From an uncultured Clostridia bacterium (GTDB lineage Bacteria > Bacillota > Clostridia > TANB77 > CAG-508), in assembly GCA_934168305.1 (NCBI GenBank), contig CAKPNF010000010.1:1-63872 (forward strand): a DNA stretch of 63,872 nt. The letters run 5' to 3'. The notes beneath the pieces were generated by a model, which was not told the origin of the DNA, did not search any database, and saw only the letters and a list, made by a program, of their open reading frames with translations. The position numbers were made by a program, and so were the translations under genes. Shown here in pieces: positions 15,738-25,067 of this stretch (its first letter is position 1; every line of letters begins with the position of its first letter).

Positions 15738-18001
15738 AAGTATTAAAAAATTTAAAGGAATCATGGATATCTGTTATAGCTATAGTAGTATTATTAATAG
15801 TGCAAGCAGCAGGAGATTTAACATTACCAGACTATACTTCTAAAATAGTAAATGTAGGTATCCAAAATGGTGGAATTGAAAACGTTGCACCAGAAGTTAT
15901 AAGAAAAGAAAAAATGGAAAATTTATTAATTTTCACAGAAAATGATGATAAAATATTATCTTCTTATGAAGAAATTTCTAAGAAAAATTTGGATAGTAAA
16001 GAATATGAAAAATTAGTAAAAAAATATCCAGCACTAGAAAAAGAAAATTTATATAAAATTAAAAAAATAAATGGTAATGAGAAAGATGAATTAAATTCAA
16101 TAATGGCTAAACCATTAATGATGTTAAGCTCATTAGAAAATGAAGAAACTTCAGAACAAATGAAACAACAAATGTTAACACAAGTTCCAGAACAGCAAAA
16201 GGCTATATTACAAAATATGAGTTTAATGGAAATAATTAAGCAAATGCCGAAAGAACAATTAGACAAGATGTTAGAAACAGTAAATCAAAAATTAGATGAT
16301 ATGCAAGAAAGTATATTAGAACAAGCAGCGATACAAGAAGTGAAAAATGAATATAAAGCTATAGGAATAGATACAGATAGCTTACAAAATCAATACATAA
16401 TAATTGCTGGATTAAAAATGTTAGGAATTTCATTAATAATAATGATATCTGCAATTTCAATTATGTGTTTATCTGCAAGAGTTGCAGCAAGACTTGCAAA
16501 AACATTAAGAGAAAAAGTATTCAAAAAAGTATTAAGTTTTTCAAACAAGGAATTTTCAGAATTTAGTACAGCATCATTAATAACACGTTCAACAAATGAT
16601 ATACAACAAATTCAAGGATTAATAGCTATTTTGTTTAGGGTACTAGTATATGCACCAATTATAGGTATAGGAGGATTTTTGAGAGTACTAAATCAAAGTG
16701 ATAATTCAATGGCTTGGATTATTGGTGTAGCTATTGTAGCTATATTATTTGTAGTTGGAACTTTATTTATAATTGCAATGCCAAGATTCAAAAAATTACA
16801 AAAATTAATAGATAAATTAAACTTGGTTGCAAGAGAGATATTAACTGGATTACCAGTAATCAGAGCATTTAACACAGAGAAAAAAGAAGAAAACAGATTT
16901 GATAATGCAAATATAGATTTGACTAAAACAAACTTATTTGTTAATAGAGCAATGAGCTTTATGATGCCTATTTTAATGTTAATAATGAATGGAATATCAT
17001 TGTTAATTGTGTGGGTTGGAGCACATGGAATAGATGCTGGAACAATGCAAGTTGGTAATATGATGGCATTTATTCAATATACAATGCAAATTGTAATGAG
17101 TTTCTTAATGATATCAATGGTATCAATAATGTTACCAAGAGCATCTGTATCAGCTAATCGTATAAATGAGATAATAGAAACTGATGAAGTTATAAAAGAT
17201 AGCGAGGAACCTAAAAAGTTGAATCCAAATAAAAAAGGTGTTGTTGAATTTAAAAATGTTTCATTTAGATATCCAGATAGTGATGAAGAAGTCTTAAGTG
17301 ACATTTCATTCACAGCAGAGCCAGGAAAAACTACTGCTATTATAGGAAGTACAGGAAGTGGAAAATCAACTGTAGTTAATTTAATACCTAGATTTTATGA
17401 TGTAACATCAGGAAATCTTTTAATAGATGGGGTAGATATTAAAGACATATCAAGTGAAGATTTAAGGAAGATAATAGGTTTTGTTCCACAAAAGGGAATA
17501 TTATTCTCAGGAACAATAGAGTCTAACATAAAATATGGAAATCCTGATATGTCTGATGAACAAATGATAGAAGCTGCACAAATAGCACAAGCAACTGAAT
17601 TTATTGAATCAAAGCCAGAGAAATACAATGAGCCAATTGCACAAGGTGGAAGCAATGTATCTGGAGGACAAAAGCAAAGATTATCAATTGCAAGAGCAAT
17701 AGCAATTGACCCTGAAATTTTAGTGTTTGATGACAGTTTTTCAGCATTAGATTTTAAAACAGATAGTACATTAAGAGCGGAACTTGCGAAAAAAATGCAA
17801 GACAAAACAGTAATTATTGTAGCACAAAGAATTAATACAATTTTAAATGCGGATCAAATTATAGTATTAGAAGATGGAAAAGTTGTAGGTAAAGGAACAC
17901 ATGAAGAATTATTAAAAAATAATGAAACATATAGACAAATAGCTTTATCACAACTTTCAGAAGAAGAATTAAATATAGAAGGAGGTAAAGAACATGAGTA
18001 A
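15731..18001 (+). CDS. ABC exporter subunit, degenerate ATP site half
   Basis: This 756-residue half transporter (type-IV ABC exporter, BmrC/LmrC-like) has a first membrane helix near residues 12-32, a long outside insertion rich in Glu/Lys/Met (about 35-215), then five helices (about 225-480) and an ATPase domain. The Walker A is GSTGSGKST (539-547) and the signature is the canonical VSGGQ. The Walker B ends FDDS, so the catalytic Glu is Asp668, and the switch His is Gln699 (VAQRI). It overlaps the next subunit by 8 nt. Its signature motif would complete the active site formed by the partner. Multidrug or peptide export is likely; the substrate is unknown. Confidence 0.9.
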   Translation: MLKVLKNLKESWISVIAIVVLLIVQAAGDLTLPDYTSKIVNVGIQNGGIENVAPEVIRKEKMENLLIFTENDDKILSSYEEISKKNLDSKEYEKLVKKYPALEKENLYKIKKINGNEKDELNSIMAKPLMMLSSLENEETSEQMKQQMLTQVPEQQKAILQNMSLMEIIKQMPKEQLDKMLETVNQKLDDMQESILEQAAIQEVKNEYKAIGIDTDSLQNQYIIIAGLKMLGISLIIMISAISIMCLSARVAARLAKTLREKVFKKVLSFSNKEFSEFSTASLITRSTNDIQQIQGLIAILFRVLVYAPIIGIGGFLRVLNQSDNSMAWIIGVAIVAILFVVGTLFIIAMPRFKKLQKLIDKLNLVAREILTGLPVIRAFNTEKKEENRFDNANIDLTKTNLFVNRAMSFMMPILMLIMNGISLLIVWVGAHGIDAGTMQVGNMMAFIQYTMQIVMSFLMISMVSIMLPRASVSANRINEIIETDEVIKDSEEPKKLNPNKKGVVEFKNVSFRYPDSDEEVLSDISFTAEPGKTTAIIGSTGSGKSTVVNLIPRFYDVTSGNLLIDGVDIKDISSEDLRKIIGFVPQKGILFSGTIESNIKYGNPDMSDEQMIEAAQIAQATEFIESKPEKYNEPIAQGGSNVSGGQKQRLSIARAIAIDPEILVFDDSFSALDFKTDSTLRAELAKKMQDKTVIIVAQRINTILNADQIIVLEDGKVVGKGTHEELLKNNETYRQIALSQLSEEELNIEGGKEHE

Positions 18002-19871
18002 TAACCAAACAGCAAATAAACCTCCAAAAATGAGAGGACATGGACCAATGGGTGGACCAGGAGGACGTGGTCCAGCTGAAAAAGCTAAAGATGTAAAAGG
18101 TACAACAAAAAAATTAGGTCAAAGATTATCAAGTTATAAAATAGCAATAATTATAGTAATGATATTTGCAATAGGAAGTACGATATTTAGTATAGTAGGA
18201 CCAAAAATTTTAGGAAATGCAACAACAGAAATATATACAGGACTAATGAATAAAATAAATAGAACTGGTGGAATTGATTTTGCAAAAATAGGAAAGATTA
18301 TATTATTTGCATTAGGATTATATGGTGTAAGTGCGATATTTTCAATGATACAAAGTTATATTATGGCAGGTGTTGCACAAAAGGTAACATATAAAATAAG
18401 AAATGAATTAACAGAAAAAATAAATAGACTCCCAATGAAATATTTTGATAAAAAAACAAACGGTGAAGTATTATCAATCATAACAAATGATGTTGATACA
18501 TTAAGTACAGGACTAAACCAAAGTATAACACAAATTATAACATCTATATGCACAATTATAGGAATACTTGTAATGATGTTTTCAATAAGTTGGGAAATGA
18601 CAGTAGTAAGTTTATTAATTTTACCAATATCAGCAGGAATATTAAAAAAGGTAATAGGTAAATCACAAAAATATTTCTTAAAACAACAAGAATATTTGGG
18701 TCATGTAAATGGTCAAGTAGAAGAAATATATGGTGGACACAATATAGTTAAAGTTTTTGGTAGAGAAAAACAAGCAATAATAGAATTTGAAAAAGAAAAT
18801 GAAGAGTTATATAAATCAGGATGGCGTTCACAATTTTTATCAGGTTTAATGTATCCATTAATGAACTTTGTTGGAAATGTTGGATATGTTGCAGTAGCAA
18901 TTTTAGGTGGATATTTTGCAGTAAAAGGAAGAATCACAGTTGGTAATATCCAAAGTTTTATACAATATAACAAACAATTCACACAACCAATAGGTCAAGT
19001 TGCACAAATATCAAGTACAATACAATCAATGATAGCAGCAGCAGAAAGAATATTTGAATTTTTAGAAGAGCCTGAAGAAGTTGAAGATATAAAAAATCCA
19101 GTATCAACAGAGGGCTTAAAAGGAAACATTGAATTTAAAAATGTTCATTTTGGATATGATCCAGAAAAAACAATAATAAATGACTTTAACGCAAAAGTTA
19201 AAGATGGCCAAAAAATTGCAATTGTTGGTCCAACAGGTGCTGGAAAAACAACAATGGTTAAATTATTAATGAGATTTTATGATGTGAACAGTGGAGAAAT
19301 TTTAGTAGATGGACACAATATCAAGGACTTCAAACGTGGTGAACTTAGAAAAATGTTTGGAATGGTACTTCAGGACACATGGTTGTTTGGTGGAACTATA
19401 AAAGAAAATATAAAATATAGTAAACCAGAAGCAACAGATTCAGATGTAATTCAAGCAGCAAAGGCAGCACATATACATCATTACATTAAAACATTATCAA
19501 AGGGATATGATGCAAAAATTAATGAGGAATCAACAAATATTTCAGCAGGTCAAAAGCAATTACTAACAATAGCTAGAGTAATACTTGCAGACCCTAAGAT
19601 ATTGATTTTAGATGAAGCAACAAGTTCGATAGATACTAGAACAGAACAACAAATTCAAGCTGCTATGGATAATTTGATGGAAGGTAGAACAAGTTTTATT
19701 ATTGCTCATAGATTATCAACAATTAAAAATGCAGATTTGATTTTAGTTATGGACCATGGTGATATTGTTGAACAAGGTACTCATGAAGAGTTGCTTGCAA
19801 AAGGAGAAAATGGATTTTATTATAAATTATATAATTCTCAATTTGAAGATTGCAATGATGAAGTTGAATAA
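17994..19871 (+). CDS. ABC exporter subunit, catalytic ATP site half
   Basis: This 625-residue partner of the preceding gene has a Gly/Pro-rich cytoplasmic N-terminus (MRGHGPMGGPGGRGP) before six membrane helices (about 40-330). Its ATPase domain has Walker A GPTGAGKTT (412-420), Walker B LILDEA with catalytic Glu541 and switch His572 (IIAHRLS), all canonical. Its own signature is altered to ISAGQ (517-520). The two subunits therefore have complementary defects, the standard pattern of asymmetric heterodimeric exporters of the BmrCD type. The start overlaps the upstream gene and uses the GGAGG within its end. A terminator follows at 19973. Confidence 0.92.
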   Translation: MSNNQTANKPPKMRGHGPMGGPGGRGPAEKAKDVKGTTKKLGQRLSSYKIAIIIVMIFAIGSTIFSIVGPKILGNATTEIYTGLMNKINRTGGIDFAKIGKIILFALGLYGVSAIFSMIQSYIMAGVAQKVTYKIRNELTEKINRLPMKYFDKKTNGEVLSIITNDVDTLSTGLNQSITQIITSICTIIGILVMMFSISWEMTVVSLLILPISAGILKKVIGKSQKYFLKQQEYLGHVNGQVEEIYGGHNIVKVFGREKQAIIEFEKENEELYKSGWRSQFLSGLMYPLMNFVGNVGYVAVAILGGYFAVKGRITVGNIQSFIQYNKQFTQPIGQVAQISSTIQSMIAAAERIFEFLEEPEEVEDIKNPVSTEGLKGNIEFKNVHFGYDPEKTIINDFNAKVKDGQKIAIVGPTGAGKTTMVKLLMRFYDVNSGEILVDGHNIKDFKRGELRKMFGMVLQDTWLFGGTIKENIKYSKPEATDSDVIQAAKAAHIHHYIKTLSKGYDAKINEESTNISAGQKQLLTIARVILADPKILILDEATSSIDTRTEQQIQAAMDNLMEGRTSFIIAHRLSTIKNADLILVMDHGDIVEQGTHEELLAKGENGFYYKLYNSQFEDCNDEVE

Positions 19872-19972
19872 AATGATGAAGGATAGTTACAGCTAAATAA
19901 GGAATAATTGTTAAGCTTTAACTTTCCTATGTTTTTTTAAACTTTACAATATATTCTTTATTTAATTGTAAC

Positions 19973-20002
19973 AAAGAATAAGCTTATACTTATTCTTTTA
20001 TT
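19973..20002 (+). terminator. Terminator after the ABC exporter operon
   Basis: The hairpin AAAGAATAAG / CTTATTCTTT with a 6-base loop is followed by T-rich sequence. Confidence 0.75.
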
Positions 20003-20071
20003 GCTTTTTACTTGTTATTTTTGGTAAAAGGTGGTAAAATGTATGAAAAATAGAAAATGGAGGACTCAAAT

Positions 20072-21742
20072 ATGTATGAAAGAAGTGCAAATGTTTTAGA
20101 GAGATATTATAATGAAATATTCGGATTTAACAAAAAAATAACTTTAAAAACAATATATAAAGACTATAAAGAACTAATTGAAGAAATACAAAATTATCAA
20201 TCTATTCTTGAACAAGAAGACAAAGTAATAAATGAATTTGATGAAGTTGCAAATGACATAAGAAGAATACAAAAAGAGCAAAAGAAAATATACAAATCTA
20301 ATATTGATTTTGAAGAAGAGCGAAATCAATTATTTGACAGTCTTGATGAGACTCCAGAAATTATCGAAAAAAAATTAAAAAAAATAGAAGAAAATATAGA
20401 TAAAAATAATAAAAGATTAGAAGAATTGAGAGAAGAGTTTATAAAATCATTGTCCGATTTTACTAATAAACAAAGAGAAAGAAATAAATATTCAAGAGAC
20501 AGAAGGGCAGAAGAAAAAAATCATCTTCAAATTATAGATAAATGTAATAGTGATATGAAAGAAATAAATGTAAATATAGTAAAAAGTATAAAAGCATTTG
20601 AAAATTTAGATGAAGATAATAAACAGGAAATTGAAGAAATAATGATAAATAATGGTAAAGATGAGAGAGTACCATTTGATAAAAATGTTATAGAAAATGC
20701 GGTAAAGATAAGAAATGAAATCGCAAAAAAAGAAGCTGAATGTTATACAGCGATATATGACAAAATGAGAAGATTGTTAGTTGAAATCAATAATGACGAA
20801 ATCAAAATAGATAAATATAAGAAATCACTGAGAGATATCAGCGTCAAATTGGCATTTTTGAAAGCACAGAAAATGTATGTTGTAAGTTTTTTGGATAATG
20901 AGAGAATGACAGCAATAAATGGAATTAAAGCACATAAACAATTAATGTTAGATACATGTAAAAATGTAGAATTAGATATGGAACAGTTTAATAATTTGTA
21001 TGAGTTAATTACTAGAGAAATTTCAGGTAAAGCAACTAAAAAAGCATATAAAGAATTATATAATAAAGAATATTTAAAAAATATTGAAGAAAAAGAGAAA
21101 AGCTTTGAGGAAGAAATTAATAGTATAAAAATAAAGACTGGAGCAATTATAAATTCAAATTATTGGAGAATTGAAGAAATAAAAAATATATATCAAGTTT
21201 TTCAAGATGAAATAAGTGAAAAATTTGAAAAGGATTTGTCTGAATTTAAATTAGAAGAAATAGAACAAGATGAAGAAGTAAAAGATGATATATTTAGAAC
21301 TAAGGTTCCTGAAGAAGATGTAGAATATATTGATGAATATGAAGATGATGATATTGAATACGAAGACGACGATGAGTATGACGAAGATGATGGTGAATAC
21401 GAAAACGATGACGACGAGTATGAAGAAGATGATGACATCGAATATGAAGACGATGAATATGACGATGATGATATCGAATACGAGGACGATGAAGAGTATG
21501 ACGAATATGAAGATGATGAATATGATGATGAGTATGACGACGAATATGAAGATGAAGAAGATGAAGATGAAGAAGAAGATGAAGATGATGATGATGGCGA
21601 ATACGATGATGATTACGACGAAGATGAAGAGGATAATGTAGTTGAAAACAATAATAAAAAAGAGAGTAATAATACTAATGATGAAAATAAAGAAAGCAAA
21701 AATCAAAATAAAAAGGGAAAGGGATTATTTAAATTCTTTTAA
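20072..21742 (+). CDS. Coiled-coil protein with a very acidic Asp/Glu/Tyr tail
   Basis: I do not recognise this 556-residue protein. Residues 1-410 are almost entirely charged helix with heptad character (IEEIQNYQSILEQEDKVI, then RIQKEQKKIYKS, then KKIEENIDKNNKRLEELR). Residues about 414-523 form a low-complexity tail built from Asp, Glu and Tyr in units such as DDIEYEDD, followed by an Asn/Lys-rich end (KNQNKKGKGLFKFF). There is no signal peptide or membrane segment. GGAGG before the ATG at 20072 sets the start. It precedes pth by 39 nt. A structural or scaffolding role is possible, but no function is claimed. Confidence 0.75.
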   Translation: MYERSANVLERYYNEIFGFNKKITLKTIYKDYKELIEEIQNYQSILEQEDKVINEFDEVANDIRRIQKEQKKIYKSNIDFEEERNQLFDSLDETPEIIEKKLKKIEENIDKNNKRLEELREEFIKSLSDFTNKQRERNKYSRDRRAEEKNHLQIIDKCNSDMKEINVNIVKSIKAFENLDEDNKQEIEEIMINNGKDERVPFDKNVIENAVKIRNEIAKKEAECYTAIYDKMRRLLVEINNDEIKIDKYKKSLRDISVKLAFLKAQKMYVVSFLDNERMTAINGIKAHKQLMLDTCKNVELDMEQFNNLYELITREISGKATKKAYKELYNKEYLKNIEEKEKSFEEEINSIKIKTGAIINSNYWRIEEIKNIYQVFQDEISEKFEKDLSEFKLEEIEQDEEVKDDIFRTKVPEEDVEYIDEYEDDDIEYEDDDEYDEDDGEYENDDDEYEEDDDIEYEDDEYDDDDIEYEDDEEYDEYEDDEYDDEYDDEYEDEEDEDEEEDEDDDDGEYDDDYDEDEEDNVVENNNKKESNNTNDENKESKNQNKKGKGLFKFF

Positions 21743-21781
21743 TATTCTTGTGAAAGAAACGAAGTGAAGGGAAAAAATAAG

Positions 21782-22339
21782 ATGTATTTAATAGTAGGAT
21801 TAGGAAATCCAGAAAATGAATATGCAAATACGAGACATAATATGGGATTTGACACTATAAATAAATTAGCAGAAAATAATCATATAGCTGTAAACAAAGC
21901 TAAATTTAAGGGAATATATGGGACTGGAATAATACAAAATAAAAAAGTAATCTTATTAAAACCACAGACATATATGAATTTAAGTGGCGAATCAATAAGA
22001 GAAGTTATTGATTTCTATCATATAGAAAATGAAGAAATAATTATAATCTATGATGATATAGATACAGAAAAAGGAAATATCAGGATAAGAAAAAAAGGAG
22101 GTCCTGGATCTCATAATGGAATGAAATCAGTTGTGGAAAAATTACAAACAACAGATTTTGGAAGAATAAGAGTTGGAATAGGACAACCGGAATATAAAAA
22201 TGATATGATAAATTATGTTATAGGAAAAGTTCCAGAGGAAGAACAGAAGGTATTGCAAGAAGGTGTTACTAAAGCTGCAGAAGCGATAGAAGAAATATTA
22301 AAAAATGGAATAGATATTGCAATGAATAAGTTTAATTAG
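21782..22339 (+). CDS. pth: Peptidyl-tRNA hydrolase
   Basis: This 185-residue enzyme releases tRNA from prematurely dropped peptidyl-tRNA. It carries the family motifs GLGNPENEYANTRHNMGF (catalytic His19), KPQTYMNLSGES, YDDID and GGPGSHNGMKS, and has normal length. An earlier in-frame GTG-type start at 21764 lacks the family N-terminus, so the ATG at 21782, preceded by GAAGGGA, is preferred. It is followed 43 nt later by the RNase E/G gene and then rimO, a translation/RNA cluster. Confidence 0.95.
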   Translation: MYLIVGLGNPENEYANTRHNMGFDTINKLAENNHIAVNKAKFKGIYGTGIIQNKKVILLKPQTYMNLSGESIREVIDFYHIENEEIIIIYDDIDTEKGNIRIRKKGGPGSHNGMKSVVEKLQTTDFGRIRVGIGQPEYKNDMINYVIGKVPEEEQKVLQEGVTKAAEAIEEILKNGIDIAMNKFN

Positions 22340-22382
22340 AGACTAGATTAAGCTATTCAAAATGAAAGGAATAAAAGTCAAA

Positions 22383-23567
22383 ATGTTTGAAATTTTAATA
22401 AATCAAAAAGAAAACCAAAAAGAAATAGCTTTATTGGAAAATGGGAAGTTATCAGAATATTATATAGATGAAGAAAATACTAGTAGAAGAGAAGGTAATA
22501 TCTATATTGGTATAGTAAAAGATATAATAAAAGGAATGCAAGCAGCGTTTGTTGATATAGGAACTGAAAAAAATAGTTTTATTCATTTAAAGGATATTTT
22601 ACCTAAAGTAGATGAAAAAAAAGAAAAAACAGAACATGAAATTGATATAAAAGATGTAATAAATCCAGGAAAAAAACTATTAGTTCAAGTAAAAAAAGAC
22701 AGTAATATTCAAAAAGGTGCAAGAGTATCAACACATATAAATTTATCAAGTAAATATATTGTATTAATGCCTCATACAGACATAATAACTGTATCACAAA
22801 AAATAGAAAATAAAGAAGAACAAGAAAGACTAATTAAACTTGTAAAAGAAAATTTAAGTGATGGAAATGGAGCTGTAATAAGGACTGCATCAATAGGAAA
22901 AAAAGATGAAATAGTAGAAGATATAAAAAACATAGAAAAAAAGTGGAGTGAAATAGAAAATAAGTTTAGAAAGAATAAAGAAAATAAACCTCAATTAATA
23001 TCAAAATCTGAGGGTATTGTTGAAAAGATGATAATAGACTTACCAGAAAAATCTATACAAAAAATAGTAACAAATCAGTCAAATGAATATGAAAAATTAT
23101 TGAATTTTAAAAATAAAAATTGTTATTTAGATGAAACCAATATTGAACTTAAAGAAAATCAAGATGTTGTTGATATATACAATATAAGAAAAGAAATATC
23201 AAAAATAGAAAATAGAAAAATTTGGCTTAAATGTGGTGGCTTTATAACTATTGACAAAACAGAAGCACTAACGGCAATTGATGTAAATACAGGTAAATAT
23301 ACCGGAAATAAAAGTGTAGAACAAACAATATATAAAGTAAATGAGGAAGCTACAATAGAAATAGCTAGACAATTAAAATTAAGGGATATTGGCGGAATAA
23401 TAATAATTGATTATATTGATATGAAGAAAAATGAAAATAAGGAAAAAATACAAAGATTATTAGAAGAATGTTTAGAAAAGGATAGAACTAAGACACAAAT
23501 AGAAGGATTTACAAAATTAGATTTAATGGAAATGACAAGAAAGCATATTTGTAGTCATAAGGAATAA
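22383..23567 (+). CDS. rng: Ribonuclease E/G family endonuclease, short form
   Basis: This 394-residue RNA endonuclease is involved in rRNA maturation or mRNA decay. An S1 RNA-binding domain (about 30-115; GNIYIGIVKDIIKGMQAAFV) is followed by the catalytic region with KTEALTAIDVNTGKYTG (Asp near 298) and IGGIIIIDYIDMKK (Asp near 341), the two metal-binding aspartates of the family. The protein stops soon after LMEMTRKHIC and so lacks the CPxCxG zinc-link and small domain found in full-length RNase G of about 490 residues. The start could also be the ATG at 22362; the N-terminal MFEILIN fits the family better. Confidence 0.88.
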   Translation: MFEILINQKENQKEIALLENGKLSEYYIDEENTSRREGNIYIGIVKDIIKGMQAAFVDIGTEKNSFIHLKDILPKVDEKKEKTEHEIDIKDVINPGKKLLVQVKKDSNIQKGARVSTHINLSSKYIVLMPHTDIITVSQKIENKEEQERLIKLVKENLSDGNGAVIRTASIGKKDEIVEDIKNIEKKWSEIENKFRKNKENKPQLISKSEGIVEKMIIDLPEKSIQKIVTNQSNEYEKLLNFKNKNCYLDETNIELKENQDVVDIYNIRKEISKIENRKIWLKCGGFITIDKTEALTAIDVNTGKYTGNKSVEQTIYKVNEEATIEIARQLKLRDIGGIIIIDYIDMKKNENKEKIQRLLEECLEKDRTKTQIEGFTKLDLMEMTRKHICSHKE

Positions 23568-23600
23568 TCGAAACAAGTGAAGGGAGAAATATATAGATAA

Positions 23601-24968
23601 ATGAACGTAGGATTTATATCACTAGGATGCAGTAAAAATTTAATAGATACAGAAGTAGCAATTGGAATGTTCAAAAACAATAATTATAAAATTGTAAATA
23701 ATCCAGAAGAAGCAGATATTTTAGTTATTAATACATGTGGATTTATTGAATCTGCAAAAGAAGAAGCGATAAATACTATTTTAGAAATGGCAGAATATAA
23801 AAATAAAAGATGTAAGTATTTAATAGCAATGGGATGCTTGGTACAAAGATATTATGATGATTTAGTAAAAGCTTTACCAGAGGTGGATTTATTTATAAAA
23901 ATAGATGAATATAATAAGTTATGGGATAAAATAGAAGATTTATTAAAAAGAGATATTGTAGAAAAATCAAAAACAAAAACAAGTAAAAAAATATCTGAAA
24001 TAAGACCACTTCCAATGCCTACATATAATGAATTTATGGAAAGAGTTGTTACAACAGGGAAAAATTATGCATATCTAAAGATAGGAGAAGGATGTAGCAA
24101 TAAATGTACATATTGTGCAATTCCATATATAAGAGGTCCATTTGTAAGTAGAAAAATGGAAGAAGTATTAAAAGAAGCGGAAATGCTAGCAAAAAAAGGA
24201 ATAAAAGAATTAATTGTAATTGCTCAAGATACAACTAAATATGGTGTTGATATATATGGAGAAAGTAAACTTTCAGAATTATTAGAAAAATTAAGTATGA
24301 TACAAGGAATAGAGTGGATTAGATTTTTATATTCATATCCAGAAGGAATTACAGATAAATTAATAGAGACAGTGGCTAATAATGAGAAAATTGCCAAATA
24401 TTTTGATATTCCAATTCAGCATATTTCAAATTCTATATTAAAGAAAATGAATAGAAAGACAAGTAGGGAAAATATAACAGATATTATAAGCAAAATAAGA
24501 AAACAGATACCAGGGGTTGTAGTAAGAACAAGTTTAATAGTTGGATTTCCAGGAGAAACAGAAGAAGATTTTAATGAATTATTAGAATTTGTAAAAGCTA
24601 CTAAATTTGATAGGTTAGGAACATTTATTTATTCAAAAGAAGAAGGAACACCGGCTGCAAGACTTCCAGAACAAATACATGGAAATATAAAAAAATCAAG
24701 GTATAATAAAATAATGAAAGCTCAAGCGGAAATCTCATTTTCAAATTTGAAAAATAAGATTGGAAATACATATAAAGTTTTAATAGAGAATGTGTCTTTT
24801 GATGGAAAGTATTTTATTGGTCGTACTATGCAAGATGTTCCTGAAGAAGATGGATTAGTGTATATTAAAAATGATGAAAAATTAAATGAAAAAGATGTTT
24901 TGAATAGTTTTGTGGATTGTACCATTGTAGATGTAAGTGATTATGATTTGATTGGTGAAATAAAATAG
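23601..24968 (+). CDS. rimO: Ribosomal protein S12 methylthiotransferase RimO
   Basis: This 455-residue radical-SAM enzyme adds a methylthio group to Asp88/89 of ribosomal protein S12. The N-terminal UPF0004 domain begins MNVGFISLGCSKNLIDTEV. The radical-SAM cluster motif is CSNKCTYCAIP near residue 168. The C-terminal TRAM domain (from about 390) includes YKVLIENVSFDGKYFIGR. The length is normal. It is the last gene of the pth-rng-rimO run and faces rqcH across a perfect palindrome. Confidence 0.96.
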   Translation: MNVGFISLGCSKNLIDTEVAIGMFKNNNYKIVNNPEEADILVINTCGFIESAKEEAINTILEMAEYKNKRCKYLIAMGCLVQRYYDDLVKALPEVDLFIKIDEYNKLWDKIEDLLKRDIVEKSKTKTSKKISEIRPLPMPTYNEFMERVVTTGKNYAYLKIGEGCSNKCTYCAIPYIRGPFVSRKMEEVLKEAEMLAKKGIKELIVIAQDTTKYGVDIYGESKLSELLEKLSMIQGIEWIRFLYSYPEGITDKLIETVANNEKIAKYFDIPIQHISNSILKKMNRKTSRENITDIISKIRKQIPGVVVRTSLIVGFPGETEEDFNELLEFVKATKFDRLGTFIYSKEEGTPAARLPEQIHGNIKKSRYNKIMKAQAEISFSNLKNKIGNTYKVLIENVSFDGKYFIGRTMQDVPEEDGLVYIKNDEKLNEKDVLNSFVDCTIVDVSDYDLIGEIK

Positions 24969-24983
24969 AAAAGAGGAATAATT

Positions 24984-25065
24984 TTCGACCACTGGGGACG
25001 TTCTTAAATTGGTTGAAATTAAGCGATTAATTTCAACCAATTTAAGAACGTCCCCAGTGGTCGAA
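24984..25065. repeat. Perfect 39-bp-arm palindrome with GCGA tetraloop
   Basis: Arms 24984-25022 and 25027-25065 are exact reverse complements separated only by GCGA, a GNRA-type tetraloop. The arm contains CCACTGGGGACGTTCTTAAA and then TTGGTTGAAATTAA. A 35-nt core of the arm recurs exactly at 34429-34540. It lies between the convergent genes rimO and rqcH and could end transcription from both sides or be a REP/MITE-like element. Confidence 0.95.
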
Positions 25066-25067
25066 TT

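Noticed and set aside
21330..21641. Plus-strand Met/Lys-rich frame inside the acidic-tail gene
   Set aside because: Shifted reading of GATGAA repeats, with no ribosome site and no plausible protein composition.
21251..21706. Minus-strand frame resembling a membrane protein (runs of Ile, Phe, Val)
   Set aside because: It is the complement of the Asp/Glu codons of the acidic tail; hydrophobicity is an artefact of reading GAT/GAA backwards.
24984..25065. CRISPR repeat or insertion-sequence terminal repeats
   Set aside because: There is no spacer array, no transposase and no target duplication; the two copies are single palindromes 9 kb apart.
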